A stretch of 64,000 bases of DNA from Euwallacea fornicatus (lineage: Eukaryota > Arthropoda > Insecta > Coleoptera > Curculionidae): contig NC_089542.1 in NCBI RefSeq assembly GCF_040115645.1, forward strand, positions 4,216,001-4,280,000, in the 5' to 3' direction. Positions 10,201 to 22,800 of the stretch are shown here, one piece after another (the stretch's first letter is position 1; every line of letters begins with the position of its first letter). The position numbers and the translations under genes are program-made. The notes beneath the pieces were generated by a model. It had not been told where the DNA came from and made no database searches. It was given only the letters and a program-made list of their open reading frames with translations.

Positions 10201-10339
10201 CAACTATACACTGTATTAGTATTTAAGAAAATGCAGATTTCTTTGCAACGAAGTAATTAATTTGGCAACTCATACCTAGAGAGCGCAACAAAAGGAAAGG
10301 CAGATTCCATTACAAAGATCATCTATCTTAGTCATTTAT

Positions 10340-10480
10340 AGATGACGCCACGTCAAGATTTTATTTATGAAATGATGAAAACAAGAGACCCCTTCAACAC
10401 AAACATCCTTTCGGTTTTTTGATCTCTTAGAACTATAATTTTCAGATTTGTTGCATGCAAGCAACGCTTAAATTATGGAA
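10340..10480 (+). ncRNA. Candidate snRNA-like locus (U7-like?), weak
   Basis: AGATGACGCCAC at 10340-10351 is one base away from the snRNA promoter box. About 76 nt downstream lies TTTTTTGATCTCTTAGAAC, then a U-rich stretch (ATAATTTTCAG) and a small hairpin GTTGC/GCAAC. A CTCTTT-AGAA segment ahead of an Sm-like site is the layout of U7 snRNA. However, the -30 ATTGAA box is missing and the Sm site is poor. This is inference only and may be nothing. Confidence 0.2.
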
Positions 10481-10546
10481 AGCCATATTGAACTATCGAA
10501 AATAAAACAATAACGTCTGAACTTAAAAAAACATTTAATTATATGT

Positions 10547-12191
10547 TTAGAACTTCCTGAAGCTCTTTTTAGAGCTACTACCCTTGGTGACCTTCAGTAC
10601 ATTGAATCTGACGGTTTTGGAAAGCGGCCTGCATTCTCCAATTGTCACTACGTCTCCTATTTCGACATCCCTGAAATAATCCAAAACATTTTTTAGAATC
10701 AAGACAGACAAAAAACACTAAATTCATTAATTACCTAAAGCAGGGTGATAAGTGAACAGACATATTCCTGTGCCTTTTCTCGAAACGGTTGTACTTGCGG
10801 ATGTAGTGCAAATAATCACGGCGGATGACGATGGTTCGCTGCATTTTCATCTTCTGCACAACCCCAGTCAAAATACGTCCTCGAATGGACACATTGCCAG
10901 TGAATGGACATTTCTTATCAATGTAATGACCTTCAACAGCCTTAGAGAGAAAGAACATTCAATTTTTCTACATATTTTGAAGTATTCCAGTAAATTATTT
11001 ATATAGCAATTCACTAGAACCATTTTTTACTTATATATAAGCAATGTTAAAATTCTCAGTTAAGCAATTTATACATGATGCCTAATATTTCAATTTAGTT
11101 TATTCTTTAAGGTATACTGAATGATTATCACTAGTGTCATAAACACTAAATTATGAATATAATAAATCTCACAAACATCTAGTTGTTTAAAATTCTATAA
11201 AAATTTAGCTGGCAACCACCTAATACTTTTGAAATTACTAAAAAAACCAAAAACCCCTATAGACCTTCAATGCAGTGTTTTAAATTTGATTATTATTTGT
11301 ATGCCAAGAACTAGACACATAAGGTATGTTTTAAAAAATGCACTTCTAGATTAAGTCAGATCCGTTTTTCTGACTTTTTTCGACTCTAATAATAAGGCTA
11401 AAATTTTGGACAACTAGTCGATATTTGCAAAATCATTAAATATGAAATTGTTAGAAACCTGAAATGTGCCACACAATATTTTTTTAACCACATATAAATC
11501 TATTTTACTTAAGTATTTCTGAAGCCCTTATTTACATTAAATTAACCCGATTAACAAGACACCACAACCACAACAACCTTTAAAACTATGCCCATGAAAT
11601 AGCCCAATGCTCCAATAACCCTATCACCAAGCTCCCAAATATCTTTAATTTTTTACCTCACGAGGGGTTTTAAACCCCAACCCTACATTTCTTGATAATC
11701 GAACCACCTTCTTTTTGGCGGCTGCCTTTGGATTGGCAAAAACTGTTGGTTGTTTTTGAAAGGCTTTTTCCGTCTAAATCAAATAAAACAGACAGCATTA
11801 GTAAAGCTAAAAGTGAGTACCTCTCTTGGGGTTTTGAACCCCAGTCCGACTTCTCGGTGGTAGCGCAGTGACTTCTTCTTGCCACCGGCTCCCTTTTTTC
11901 GGTTCAGAAAAACCGTGGGTTGGCGTTGAAATGCGCGTTCAGTCTATAAAATTAGTGAAACTATTACAATTTAGAGAGGACAGGGGTAGGAACGGCACCA
12001 CGTGTGGTGATAACCACAATATCCTGTAAAATGAACTGGCGGATAAACATGGAAAAAATTAGCAAAGAGGATGATTTTTTGAACATATGGGAATAAACCT
12101 TGATGTATTTTAGAATATTTTTATGTGAATAAATGCAACGGTCCATAAAAATAATAAAGAAAGAACGGAAAATACGTACCTGGTCCGCCAT
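10547..12191 (-). CDS. RpS11: 40S ribosomal protein S11 (uS17) with alternative exon 2
   Basis: Small-subunit ribosomal protein uS17. Minus-strand exons: 12191-12180 (MADQ), 11943-11821 (proximal exon 2) or 11773-11657 (distal exon 2), 10940-10735, and 10670-10547. With the proximal exon the product is 154 residues. The core AVEGHYIDKKCPFTGNVSIR, the MKMQRTIVIRRDYLHYIRKY block and the C-terminal GECRPLSKTVRFNVLKVTK match S11 almost residue for residue. Both versions of exon 2 are bounded by phase-0 GT-AG sites and end in GLGFKTPRE, so either gives an intact protein. The first intron is 236 nt and the third is about 0.7-0.9 kb depending on exon choice. This is a compact, probably highly expressed gene. 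The exon 2 alternatives are discussed in a separate entry. Confidence 0.95.
11657..11773 (-). CDS. RpS11: Distal alternative exon 2 of RpS11
   Basis: A second version of the RpS11 N-terminal exon, 39 codons against 41 in the proximal one (11943-11821). It begins TEKAFQKQPTVFANPKAAAK where the proximal begins TERAFQRQPTVFLNRKKGAG; both end VGLGFKTPRE. An acceptor (TTTAG) precedes it, and its donor reads GTAAAA. The two exons are 47 nt apart, shorter than nearly all functional introns here, so splicing both together would be hindered and mutually exclusive use is likely. The proximal version looks closer to known S11 (RYHR motif kept); the distal one has LSRN there. Whether it is used is unknown. 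Confidence 0.75.
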
Positions 12192-12595
12192 GTTGCTAAC
12201 ACCAAAAGAAAGAAATGAAGCATCTGATGACAAATGACAAAGTTTGACGTGCCATTTTTGGCCAGTTTGTTGACAGCTGTCAAGAAGGTATTTCACATCG
12301 AATGTATACTTTTATTGCACGTTAACTGTGGGTGTAATTTATGTAGAATATATTAAAATACCGAAAAAACTAACTCGGAATAAAGTTCACTCCTTATTTC
12401 GAAAAAATAAATTTAAAAGTGCACTAAATAAATCAGTACATCATTTCAGAATTTATTTATAAAAGTACGCTTCATAAAAATATATGTGTAAAATATAACT
12501 AGTGTCAGGTACTTGCAGAAATAGCCCAATATCATTCACAACTTCACCTATTTGGACTTAACCCTAAGCCTCCCAACATTTCGTATCATCTTCAT

Positions 12596-14773
12596 TTAAA
12601 TTCGTTTAAACCTTGCCAATTGATCCTCTTCAAATTTTTTGGGAAGGACCCCAAAAAGATCATTCTCAGACAAAGCACTCAAACTTAGCAATTGGGGCTT
12701 CTCTTTTTCTATTGCTATGCGCTTAGAACGCACCTTAGGCAACATGCTCCGTTCTTTAATTGCAATCAAATGTTCAAGTACTGGGGCTCCCCCATGAACC
12801 GCTACTAAATCCAGGAAACTATTGCTCTTCCTTCTTGCTTGCAGCCAACCGTCCTTATCCGCAGATATCTTGTAAGAGTCAGGACCAATGTCTAACGTAT
12901 AAGCGCTCTCTTTCAATTTCGTGTTCTCTTGCTTAGGAGGGAGCGTATGCACGTCAAGATCCGATCTAAAGTTATTGGAAGTATCTGAAATATCTGTGGC
13001 AGGGACCTTATGGGGGACGATATTCATCATGGTGGCCTCGTCAAGGTCAACGGAACTAGACTCATCCGGGCGTGTTATGTAGAACTTTTGCCTGTCGCAT
13101 TTGCATCCCTTGCGGTCCTCGCATAGACAACCTTTCTTATCCCTTCGTAACGGGATTTCCTCTTCTGCATTTTTGATTTCATTTCTGTTCAATTCATTAG
13201 TAAATTCCAAAAGTCTTCTCAGTTGGAAGTGATTTTCCGTGGTAGCCAGGTAATCTTTTTCTGGGACCTGAACACTGCGTCTGCGACGTATATGAGAGAC
13301 TGGGTTCTCATCGATCGCCATCACTGGGTTCAAATCACTAGTTTCTTCTTCCATTAAGTTGTTTATGATATTCCTCTTCCATCTGAAACCTTCTTTTAAT
13401 ATTAACTCCTAAACGATCAGTAAATCACCTTTGCACATTGTCATCCTCCTCATTGTTTTCCCCCGCGTTCTCTTCACCGTCTTCTTCCTCACCTTCCTCA
13501 TCATTGCCCGCTTTGAGATGATCGATCTCGCTCCTCACTTCCTCTTTAATCTTCTGAAGTCGCTCTTTAATTCTCTTTTCCATTTGTTTCTCAATATCAT
13601 TTGCTCGTTTCTGTCTTTCATTTTCGTACTGTTTGATCCTCTGATGTGTATTGATGTACTCTTCAATATGCTGATCTTCGTTCACAGCTCTAGGCTCTGG
13701 GTACTGAATCTGCTCATAATGCTCCGTAAAGGCCCATTGAGACCTCTTGGCCGGCACAGACTTCGCTTGTCCCTCAGGCTTGCCTTCAATCTAAGTTCAG
13801 GTTAGATAGGTTAGATAAAATAAAATAAATCTTTTGAAAACGGATATGGTGGCTAAAACCTTAATTAAGTCGATGTTATTCGTGTCAAGGTCCATATTCT
13901 TATCCTCATTCAGCTCTACCTCCCGCTTATCCAAAAGGGGCTCTTCCATTAGACCCATGTCACTCAGAATCCCCTTGAATTCCACATCCTTGTTATTCTT
14001 ATTGGTCCCGATGCTCGGTAATTCAAGGCTAAGCACAAGGGGACGATTAAAACTGTCCGGGTTTTCTCTGATAACTTACCCTAAGGACCTTGTGCTGAAG
14101 AGGGGATGCTTGTGTAAAGTGTTAATTTCTCGTTTTTCAAACATCTTGGAGCTCCCATTTTTCCCATGGCTGTCGGTCTTGGACTTGGTAAAAATATATG
14201 GGTGACTTTCGTCTGCAAATTGCGCTTCAGCCGCTCGATCTCTGCCCTTGTCCTCTTGCCCCTCTTCTACCTCAATAGCCCCCTTCTTTTCGTCCTCATT
14301 TCTCTGAATAGGATTTACGTCTACTAGAATGCTTTCTTCAGCGTGTAGCGGCAAAAGTTGATAGTTGTCGCGGAGGCGCTATCCACAAGAAAATTTTAAC
14401 TTGATAACTATGAGGGAGAAAGTTCACCTGCAGGATTCCTATTGGTACAGGATTTTCATACGTAATGGCATACTCTCGGTGGTTTTGGTCTGAACCACCG
14501 ATCTCGCTGGTCCTACTTCTGCGGTGCTTCCCAAGGCTTAGGTGCATCCCGTGCATGAAGCTGTGGTGGTGGGCGTTATGGAATGATTCGGATTGATTTG
14601 AGCTCTCGTGTTGCTCGGGCTCCCTTCAGTTGATAAGAGAGGTAAAATGGGGTATAAATTCGGAGGGAGTCTCACCTGTCAATTTCGGTACGCTTAGGGA
14701 GGGTCTTCGAAGAGGCGCAGGGTAGAAATAGCGCGACACTTAGTTGGATAACAATAAAGCTATGTAAATTCAT
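12596..14773 (-). CDS. Secreted acidic protein of unknown function
   Basis: Not recognised. Six exons on the minus strand: 14773-14676, 14623-14428, 14378-14080, 14028-13860, 13790-13429, 13382-12596; phases agree and give 636 residues. It begins MNLHSFIVIQLSVALFLPC, a clear signal peptide with a probable cut after CASS. The mature chain is rich in Glu, Lys and Asp, with an EEGEEEDGEE tract and a likely coiled coil (residues around NTHQRIKQYENERQKRAND). It has several dibasic or polybasic sites (HRRSR, AKRSQ, IRRRRS, RSKR) that could be furin-type cleavage sites. The mature part has a compact Cys cluster, GCLCEDRKGCKC (residues 460-470). It may be a prohormone-like or extracellular matrix protein; I cannot decide. 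Splice-site strength and phase agreement support one gene. Confidence 0.75.
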
Positions 14774-16871
14774 ATTGTGATTCAGACCAAGATATAACTC
14801 AAGAACATTGACGATTTCGTTGTAAATTCTTTACAGTTGCTGACAAATGCTGTGTCAGTGTGAAGGAGCAACCTTTACAGGTATTATTATAGGTATGGGG
14901 AATTCAATTACCATCAATCTTACATCGTTTATCATCGGAAGGAGACTGCCAAGGACGTGTGGGCTAACAGGTCCATCGATCGATTCAGTTTCCTAACTAT
15001 GGTTCTTAGCAGGAATAATCTTTTCCAGGATTCTTCAGCATTCGTGGCAGAAACAGAAATGCCTGCAGGGCAGTATGAGGTACAACTGCAATGACAATCA
15101 TGCAGAGAACTCAGCAATTTTTCAAAAATAATTTCCTTTGTTTAAATTATTCTTCTTTTGATCGTGGTTACGACTTTAAAATTGCATTCGATACTCTATT
15201 GCTTTTGTCGCAATTTGGAAAATTCCATGAAGCACTCAGTATAAACTAAATCAATGGCGCGTCACGGCACGTTTAGGTCCAGAAATTGCCGAAACTTCGT
15301 ACAAAAATACAACATTGAGTTTTTAGTCGATTCAACAATTGTAACAATTGTAAGTCAATAATAATTTATGTGGAAAATGTTCGAAAAGGTCCTATACAGA
15401 GTGTTCGGAAATAACGTTGAAATATTTTGGGAGGCGATCCTGGATATGAAAATAATAAGAAAAGTTCTTATCGATGTACCGCAAAAATAATTTTTTGAAG
15501 GGACTAGAGCCCCTAAAGGGGGAATTCTGAAGGTGGTTTTTCCGCAATATTTTCGAAACGGTTTGCGCTAAAATTAAGACATTCTGTATACTGTAAGAGG
15601 TTGGAATGGGAAAAGTTCTTTTTATGTTAATAATTGCCAGTATTAGTCGGGGGTGTTGCATATAAGGGGTCTCCTGCGTAGATGTTGCCCTAACTTTTTT
15701 CTTTGTGGCATTTCTTAATTTTCCACTCCCTATGCTAGAACCAAAGCATAAAAATAAACGCTTAGATACAATTTCATTAAAAAAAAATCACAGCTGCTCC
15801 CAAAAACGATGGCACGCTACCGTTTTCTCTATACTTTGCCAGATTTTATACTGAAAGACAGTGACGTACCGCAGCGGATCCAGATTATTTCAAATTTCGC
15901 TCGCTTTGCAAAAATTCGTTGCTGCCTGAAAAAATGCAGCTACTGCACTGATTTTTCTCATACACGTATAGACCCAAGTTTTCTTTATAAATGCATACAT
16001 TTTTAAGATTCTATATTCAGACAGTGACGTACCAAAATCAAAGTGTATAAATAAGTGAAAAGTCTCGATTAAAGTGTTCAATTTTGAACAGTTCGTAACT
16101 GACTTAGAAACGCAGCTACGTCAGTGATATTTTCATAGTTTCATAGCCCAAGTCAAAATCATTTTAATTATTTCATTCCTTTTTTCATTGTTTTAGGCAT
16201 TACTGTTTTTTTTTGTATTATAATGTCAAAATTTTGGGTTTCAACGCTACAAAATGAAACAGGGAGGTTCTACAAAAGTTATACCTTTATTTAAATTATT
16301 TACTTATTTACAAGTTCCTAAACACCTGCCGCAATAAGTTCCATCTTATTCCAGGGTGTTATGTAGAGAGGAAAACTGTCCAAATCGGTACTTTTGCGTC
16401 AACAAAGGTACTTTGGAGCTACGAACAACAGCAAACAAATAAGGAAATGAAATAAATAAATAATTGAAAAAAAATGTAATATAGAAATTTTATATTTTGG
16501 GCTATAAACTTGGGGGTTAATAGGAAGTAAAGGCAAAAATAAATTAGCAAGCAAATTAAATAAGCTTTAAATCTGCGAAGATAAAAATCAGAGAAGGACA
16601 TAATTAATATAACAATAATAAAACTTAATAATCCCGGATACCACTGGAGAAATACCACAGGAAAATGCCGAAATTTCAAAGAGATTAACTGAACAAAATT
16701 AGAAAAATAATATTAATAACGCAATAAAGAAGAATATAAATACAACAAAATTTATCACAAGGTTAGAACAAGATTAATCTGTTTAGGTATTCTAATCTTA
16801 ACAGTCTTACTGCCTAAACTATCATAGAAAAAGCCTCAAGGAATGTTCAAATCGCCCTCAACAACTCTCAT
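14774..16871. other. Intergenic region between secreted protein and SAXO-like gene
   Basis: 2.1 kb with no supported gene. Part of it (about 15380-15680) reads like old transposon sequence, with open but unrecognisable frames. Diverged tandem copies at 15843-16160 are listed separately. The last few hundred bases, with AT-rich sequence, are the presumed 3' UTR of the giant gene on the minus strand. Confidence 0.4.
15843..16160. repeat. Two diverged tandem copies, period about 165 bp
   Basis: GACAGTGACGTACC occurs near 15856 and again near 16020. Each is followed at similar distances by GCAGCTAC and (A/G)(C/T)TGAT-TTTTC-AT-like segments and by CCCAAGT. Reads as an old tandem duplication of unknown origin. 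Confidence 0.45.
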
Positions 16872-19800
16872 CTACTTAGTAACAATGGGCATATAAAACT
16901 TGTGAGACTTCGTGTCTCTGGTGTGCACGAAGGGCCCCTTGGGAGTGTTCACCAGCACCGCTGGGCAGGGCCCCACATTCCTCGGAGCATATTCCTTCTT
17001 ATACGACGTCACTACATGCACATTCGTGTCCCCTAAGGTGATGTTAGACACGTTGGACTTTCTGGTTACTCTCTCCACCTTCTGAATGTTTTGTTGCTTG
17101 GTAAACTCCCCGTAAGACTTCGCCTCGGAATGACCATAAAAATGGCCTCCTACCGAAAGATTATCTTTTCGAATAATCTTCTGAGGCCTCTCCACCACTT
17201 GATAAGACGTAGAAGACTGCTGGCTGCGTCTATTAGCGTTACTTGCCTCTTGGTGTGAGCGATGCATGGAGCTCAGGCTCTGCCTCTCTGAGTTGACCAC
17301 ACTGCGGCCTTGATCGTGAATGTTGCACACGGACTTTCTCATGTCCAGAGCTGACGAACTGGTGGCGTGAAGGGCTTCAGAGGAGGTGTGATGGCCCTTG
17401 CGGTGCAGGATTTGATTGCTGATCTCCTCAGAACTGACGGTGCTCTTCCTGTGGTGGCTTTGTGATGAGGAGAGATTAGTTTGGCTTGAAGATTGAGTGA
17501 TGTTTTGGCTTCTTTGCGATTGGCTTTGCTGTTGGTGAACGTGGGTCTGGGATGAGGATTTTTTTACCTCGTTCACAGTCTGCCCAGTGTGCTTAGTCAC
17601 AGTGCGAGTGGTCTTAACAGTGCTGCCATCAGCCAGAGTTTTAAGGTCAGTGGAGACGTTCTTCTCGCTTTGGCCAGTCCTGCTGACCTCCCCATTGGTC
17701 ACCAGTTGCCTCCTATCCTCTGCAGCAGACTTCCTGGTGTAAGTGTGATAATTGCTCTGATTAGTGGTCTGCATTACGCTCTTGTCATCACCGAGAGAGA
17801 AATGACTTTCCATGTGTCTCCTCTTGTCCACAACTTTTCTCTCGGGGGTCTTCTTCGGAGTTTTCTCAAAGGTCTCCCGAGTGGTAGTCACCGATTCCAT
17901 CTTACCACTGCCCATCTTCAGCTGATCCTCGTGTTTTCTGATCTCAGCCCTCTCCCCTCTTACAACCGTGTACTGAGACTTCGCCATTGTGGTGTCTTGG
18001 AAATCGCCAGTAAGCTTCAAATTATCCTGAGGCTTCTTCACAGGTGCCCTCTCTCCTCTTGTGGGCTTAAAGTCTTCTTTACTCTTAGGAGTTCCAGTAA
18101 ACTGTCCCTCAAGCTTCAAATTATCGGGATGTTTGACGATATCCGCCCTATCACCAGGCCCAAATTTGGGTTTCTGCGGAGTCTCGAACGCTCCTTCAGA
18201 TTTTAAATTATCCGGATGGCGAATTGGAGTTCTCCTTTCACCAGGCTGTATTGGAACAGGAGTGCGTTTTTCAAATTCTCCTTCCAGGAATAAGTTATCT
18301 CCATGCTTAATGGGACTCCTCCTCTCTCCTGGGCCAATTTTGGACGGCGTAGGTCTCTCAAACTTCCCTTCAGTTTTCAAATTGTCCTGAGGCTTCTTCT
18401 GAGTAGGACGTTCAGCCGGTTGATATTTGGATTTATCCGGACGCTCAAAATCTCCTTCAAGGTATAAATTATCATCGTGTTTAATTGGCTTTCTCCTTTC
18501 TCCCGGTCCAACTTTAGTCGGAGTGGGCCTGTCGAAGTCTCCCTCAAGCTTCAGATTATCGTCATGCCTTACCACCTCAGTTTTTTCAGTGCGAGTGGTA
18601 AATTCATCCCTTTTCCTATACTCATTAAATTCTCCCTCCATGTACAAATTATCCTTGCGAATCACCATTTCCGCCCTCTCCCCTTTGACTATCTTGTAAT
18701 CATCTCTGCTACGCTTGTCATTGAACTCTCCTTCAACCTTCAAGTTGTCTTCATGCTTAACCACTTCTGATCTCTCCCCTTTGACTACGCGGAAGTCGTC
18801 TCTAGTGCGTGTGTCCACAAAATCTCCCTCCATTTTAAGATTGTCCTCATGTCTGACAACGTCAACTCTCTCCCCACGTGTGGCTTTGTAATCGTCTCGC
18901 CTGGTGACCTGCATTGTTCCCTCGTTTTTAAGGTTGTCCTCATGTTTGATTGGTCTGCGCAGTTCTGCAGGTCCGATTTCCTTGATTTCCGGCCTCTCAA
19001 ACTCCCCTCCTGTTTGGAGGTTATCGGAGGGTTTAATAGGAGTGGGGCGCTCTGCAGGTTGGTATTTAGGTTTATCGGGTCTGTTGAAATCTCCTTCTTG
19101 ACGTAGATTATCTTCTGGTCTTTTTTGTTGTGGGCGTTCGGCAGGGATAAACTTTTCTGGTGTGCGTTTTTCGAAATCTCCCTCCAGGTAGAGATTATCC
19201 GAGGGCTTAACAGGAGAAGGACGCTCGGCTGGTTGATATCTTGGTCTGTCTGGACGGTCAAATTCGCCCTCTTGACGTAAGTTGTCTCCATGTTTGATTG
19301 GAGAGCGACGCTCGCCAGGACTCAGTTTAGTTGGAGTGGGACGTTCTACGTCTCCTTCTAAATGGAGATTATCCTCAGGCCTCTTTTGTTTGGGGCGCTC
19401 CGCCGGAATGAATTTTTCAGGGGTGCGTTTCGGGAAATCACCCTCTAGGTGGAGGTTATCACAGGGTTTGACTGGGGTGGGACGCTCTGCCGGTTGATAT
19501 TTCGGTTTATCGGGTCTCTCGAAATCTCCTTCTTGACGTAAATTGTCTTCGGGTCTCGTTTGTTGGGGGCGTTCGGCAGGGACAAATTTTTCTGGTGTGC
19601 GTTTTTCGAAATCCCCCTCTAGGTAAAGATTATCCGAGGGTTTAACTGGTGTAGGACGCTCGGCTGGCTGATACCTTGGTCTTTCTGGACGGTCAAATTC
19701 GCCTTCTTGACGTAAGTTATCTCCATGTTTGATTGGAGAGCGACGCTCGCCAGGACTCAGTTTAGTTGGAGTGGGACGTTCCACGTCTCCTTCTAAATGA

Positions 19801-22800
19801 AGATTATCCTCCGGCTTTTTTTGTTTGGGACGCTCCGCCGGAACGAACTTTTCAGGGGTGCGCTTCGGGAATTCACCCTCTAGATGGAGGTTATCAGAGG
19901 GTTTGACAGGAGTGGGACGCTCCGCCGGTTGATATTTCGGTTTATCGGGTCTTTCGAAATCTCCTTCTTGACGGAGGTTGTCCTCTGGTCTCTTTTGTTT
20001 GGGTCGTTCCGCGGGAACAAACTTTTCGGAGGTGCGCTTCGGGAATTCACCTTCTAGTTGGAGGTTGTCAGAGGGTTTGACAGGAGTGGGACGCTCCGCC
20101 GGTTGATATTTCGGTTTATCGGGTCTCTCGAAATCTCCTTCTTGACGCAGGTTATCTTCTGGTCTCTTTTGTTTGGGGCGTTCCGCGGGGATAAACTTTT
20201 CTGGTGTGCGTTTTTCAAAGTCTCCCTCTAAGTAGAGATTATCTGAAGGCTTAACAGGAGTAGGACGTTCGGCTGATTGGTACCTTGGTCTATCTGGGCG
20301 ATCAAATTCGCCTTCTTGACGCAAGTTATCTCCATGTTTGATTGGAGAGCGACGTTCGCCAGGACTCAGTTTAGTTGGAGTGGGACGTTCCACGTCTCCT
20401 TCTAAACGGAGATTATCCTCAGGCTTCTTTTGTTTGGGGCGCTCCGCAGGAATGAATTTTTCAGGGGTGCGCTTCGGGAAATCACCCTCTAGGTGTAGAT
20501 TGTCAGAGGGCTTGACGGGAGTGGGACGCTCAGACGGTTGATATTTCAGTTTCTCGGGTCTCTCGAAATCTCCTTCTTGACGGAGGTTGTCTTCCGGTCT
20601 CTTTTGCTTGGGTCGTTCCGCTGGGATGAATTTTTCAGGGGTGCGTTTCGGGAATTCACCCTCCAGTTGGAGGTTGTCAGAGGGTTTGACAGGAGTGGGA
20701 CGCTCCGCCGGTTGATATTTCGGTTTATCGGGTCTCTCGAAATCTCCTTCTTGACGCAGGTTGTCTTCCGGTCTCTTTTGTTTGGGCCGTTCCGCAGGGA
20801 TAAACTTTTCTGGTGTGCGTTTTTCAAAGTCTCCCTCTAGATAGAGATTATCTGAGTGCTTTACAGGAGTAGGACGCTCCGCTGGTTGATACTTTGGTCT
20901 GTCTGGGCGATCAAATTCGCCTTCTTGACGCAAATTGTCTCCATGTTTGATTGGAGAGCGACGCTCGCCAGGACTCAGTTTAGTTGGAGTGGGACGTTCT
21001 ACGTCTCCTTCTAAACGGAGATTATCCTCAGGCTTCTTTTGTTTGGGGCGCTCCGCTGGAACGAACTTTTCGGGGGTGCGCTTCGGAAATTCACCTTCTA
21101 GTTGGAGGTTATCGGAGGGTTTAACGGGAGTAGGACGTTCCGCCGGTTGATATTTCGGTTTATCGGGTCTCTCGAAATCTCCTTCTTGACGCAGGTTGTC
21201 CTCTGGTCTCTTTTGTTTGGGGCGTTCCGCGGGGATAAACTTTTCTGGTGTGCGTTTTTCGAAATCCCCCTCTAAGTAAAGATTATCCGAAGGTTTCACA
21301 GGAGAAGGACGCTCGGCTGGTTGATATCTTGGTCTGTCTGGACGGTCAAATTCTCCCTCTTGACGTAAGTTATCTCCATGTTTAATTGGAGAGCGACGCT
21401 CGCCGGGACTCAGTTTAGTTGGAGTGGGACGTTCCACGTCTCCTTCTAAATGGAGATTATCCTCAGGCTTCTTTTGTTTGGGGCGCTCCGCCGGAATGAA
21501 CTTCTCAGGAGTGCGCTTCGGGAAATCACCCTCTAAGTGTAGATTGTCAGAGGGTTTGACGGGAGTGGGACGCTCAGTCGGTTGATATTTAGGTTTCTCG
21601 GGTCTTTCGAAATCTCCTTCTTGACGGAGGTTGTCCTCTGGTCTCTTTTGTTTGGGTCGTTCCGCAGGAATAAACTTTTCGGTGGTGCGTTTGGGGAATT
21701 CACCCTCAAGTTGGAGGTTGTCAGAGGGTTTAACAGGAGTGGGACGCTCCGCCGGTTGATATTTCGGTTTATCGGGTCTTTCGAAATCTCCTTCTTGACG
21801 GAGGTTGTCCTCTGGTCTCTTTTGTTTGGGTCGTTCCGCGGGAACAAACTTTTCGGAGGTGCGCTTCGGGAATTCACCTTCTAGTTGGAGGTTGTCAGAG
21901 GGTTTGACGGGAGTGGGACGTTCTGCCGGTTGATATTTCGGTTTATCGGGTCTCTCGAAATCTCCTTCTTGACGCAAGTTGTCCTCTGGTCTCTTTTGTT
22001 TGGGGCGGTCTGCCGGGATGAATTTTTCAGGTGTGCGCTTCGGGAATTCACCCTCGAGTTGAAGGTTGTCAGTGGGTTTGACGGGAGTGGGACGTTCCGC
22101 CGGTTGGTATTTAGGTTTGTCCGGTCTGTTGAAATCTCCTTCTTGCCGCAGGTTGTCTTCTGGCCTCTTTTGTTTGGGGCGTTCCGCGGGGATAAACTTT
22201 TCTGGTGTGCGTTTTTCAAAGTCTCCCTCTAAGTAGAGATTATCTGAAGGCTTAACGGGAGTAGGACGTTCGGCTGGAACAAATTTCTCCGGTTTCCTTT
22301 TTTCGAACTCTCCTTCCTGTCTCAAATTGTCATGTGGTTTCTTCGGAGTAGAATGTTCAATCACTCTCGGAATGGTGAAGTCTTCTTTCGATTTTGGTGT
22401 ACCTTGGAACGGTCCCTCGAGTTTTAGATTGTCTCGATGAATGACCACTGTCCTCCTCACATCTGACGTGTCAAACGTCTTGTAAACGTCATTGTTGGTG
22501 GTGGTTATTTCCTCGTTTTGAGTGGAGTAAAATTTGTCGACGTCGTCCTTGGTCCAAGTCCTCCTGCGCCGGTCCACATTGGGAGTTTTTTCGGTGTACT
22601 CGACTGTGGTTGAAGTGTCAAATGTCATGTCACCCTCGACTGTCAAATTATCGCTGCGTCTTTGGATAATAGTGCGTTCCACGGTACTGCTATAGTCCAC
22701 AAACTCGCTTTTGTTAGTGGTGTCCGAGATGAACTCTCCTTCGACTTTAGTGAAGGTGTTGCGTCGCTCTGGACTGGGTCTTGGCACCAATTCCCCGGTG

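Larger units (their letters stand above)
9226..10339. other. Non-coding spacer between U1 and RpS11
   Basis: No gene recognised on either strand. It holds two inverted-repeat structures listed separately (9700-9866 and 10138-10200). Confidence 0.4.

Noticed and set aside
15380..15680. Possible gene with an 89-codon frame on the minus strand
   Set aside because: Looks like old repeat sequence; no start context or homology could be recognised.
19000..22330. Regular direct repeats that could suggest a CRISPR-like array
   Set aside because: The repeats are coding, contiguous and 87 nt long with no unique spacers, in a eukaryotic gene.
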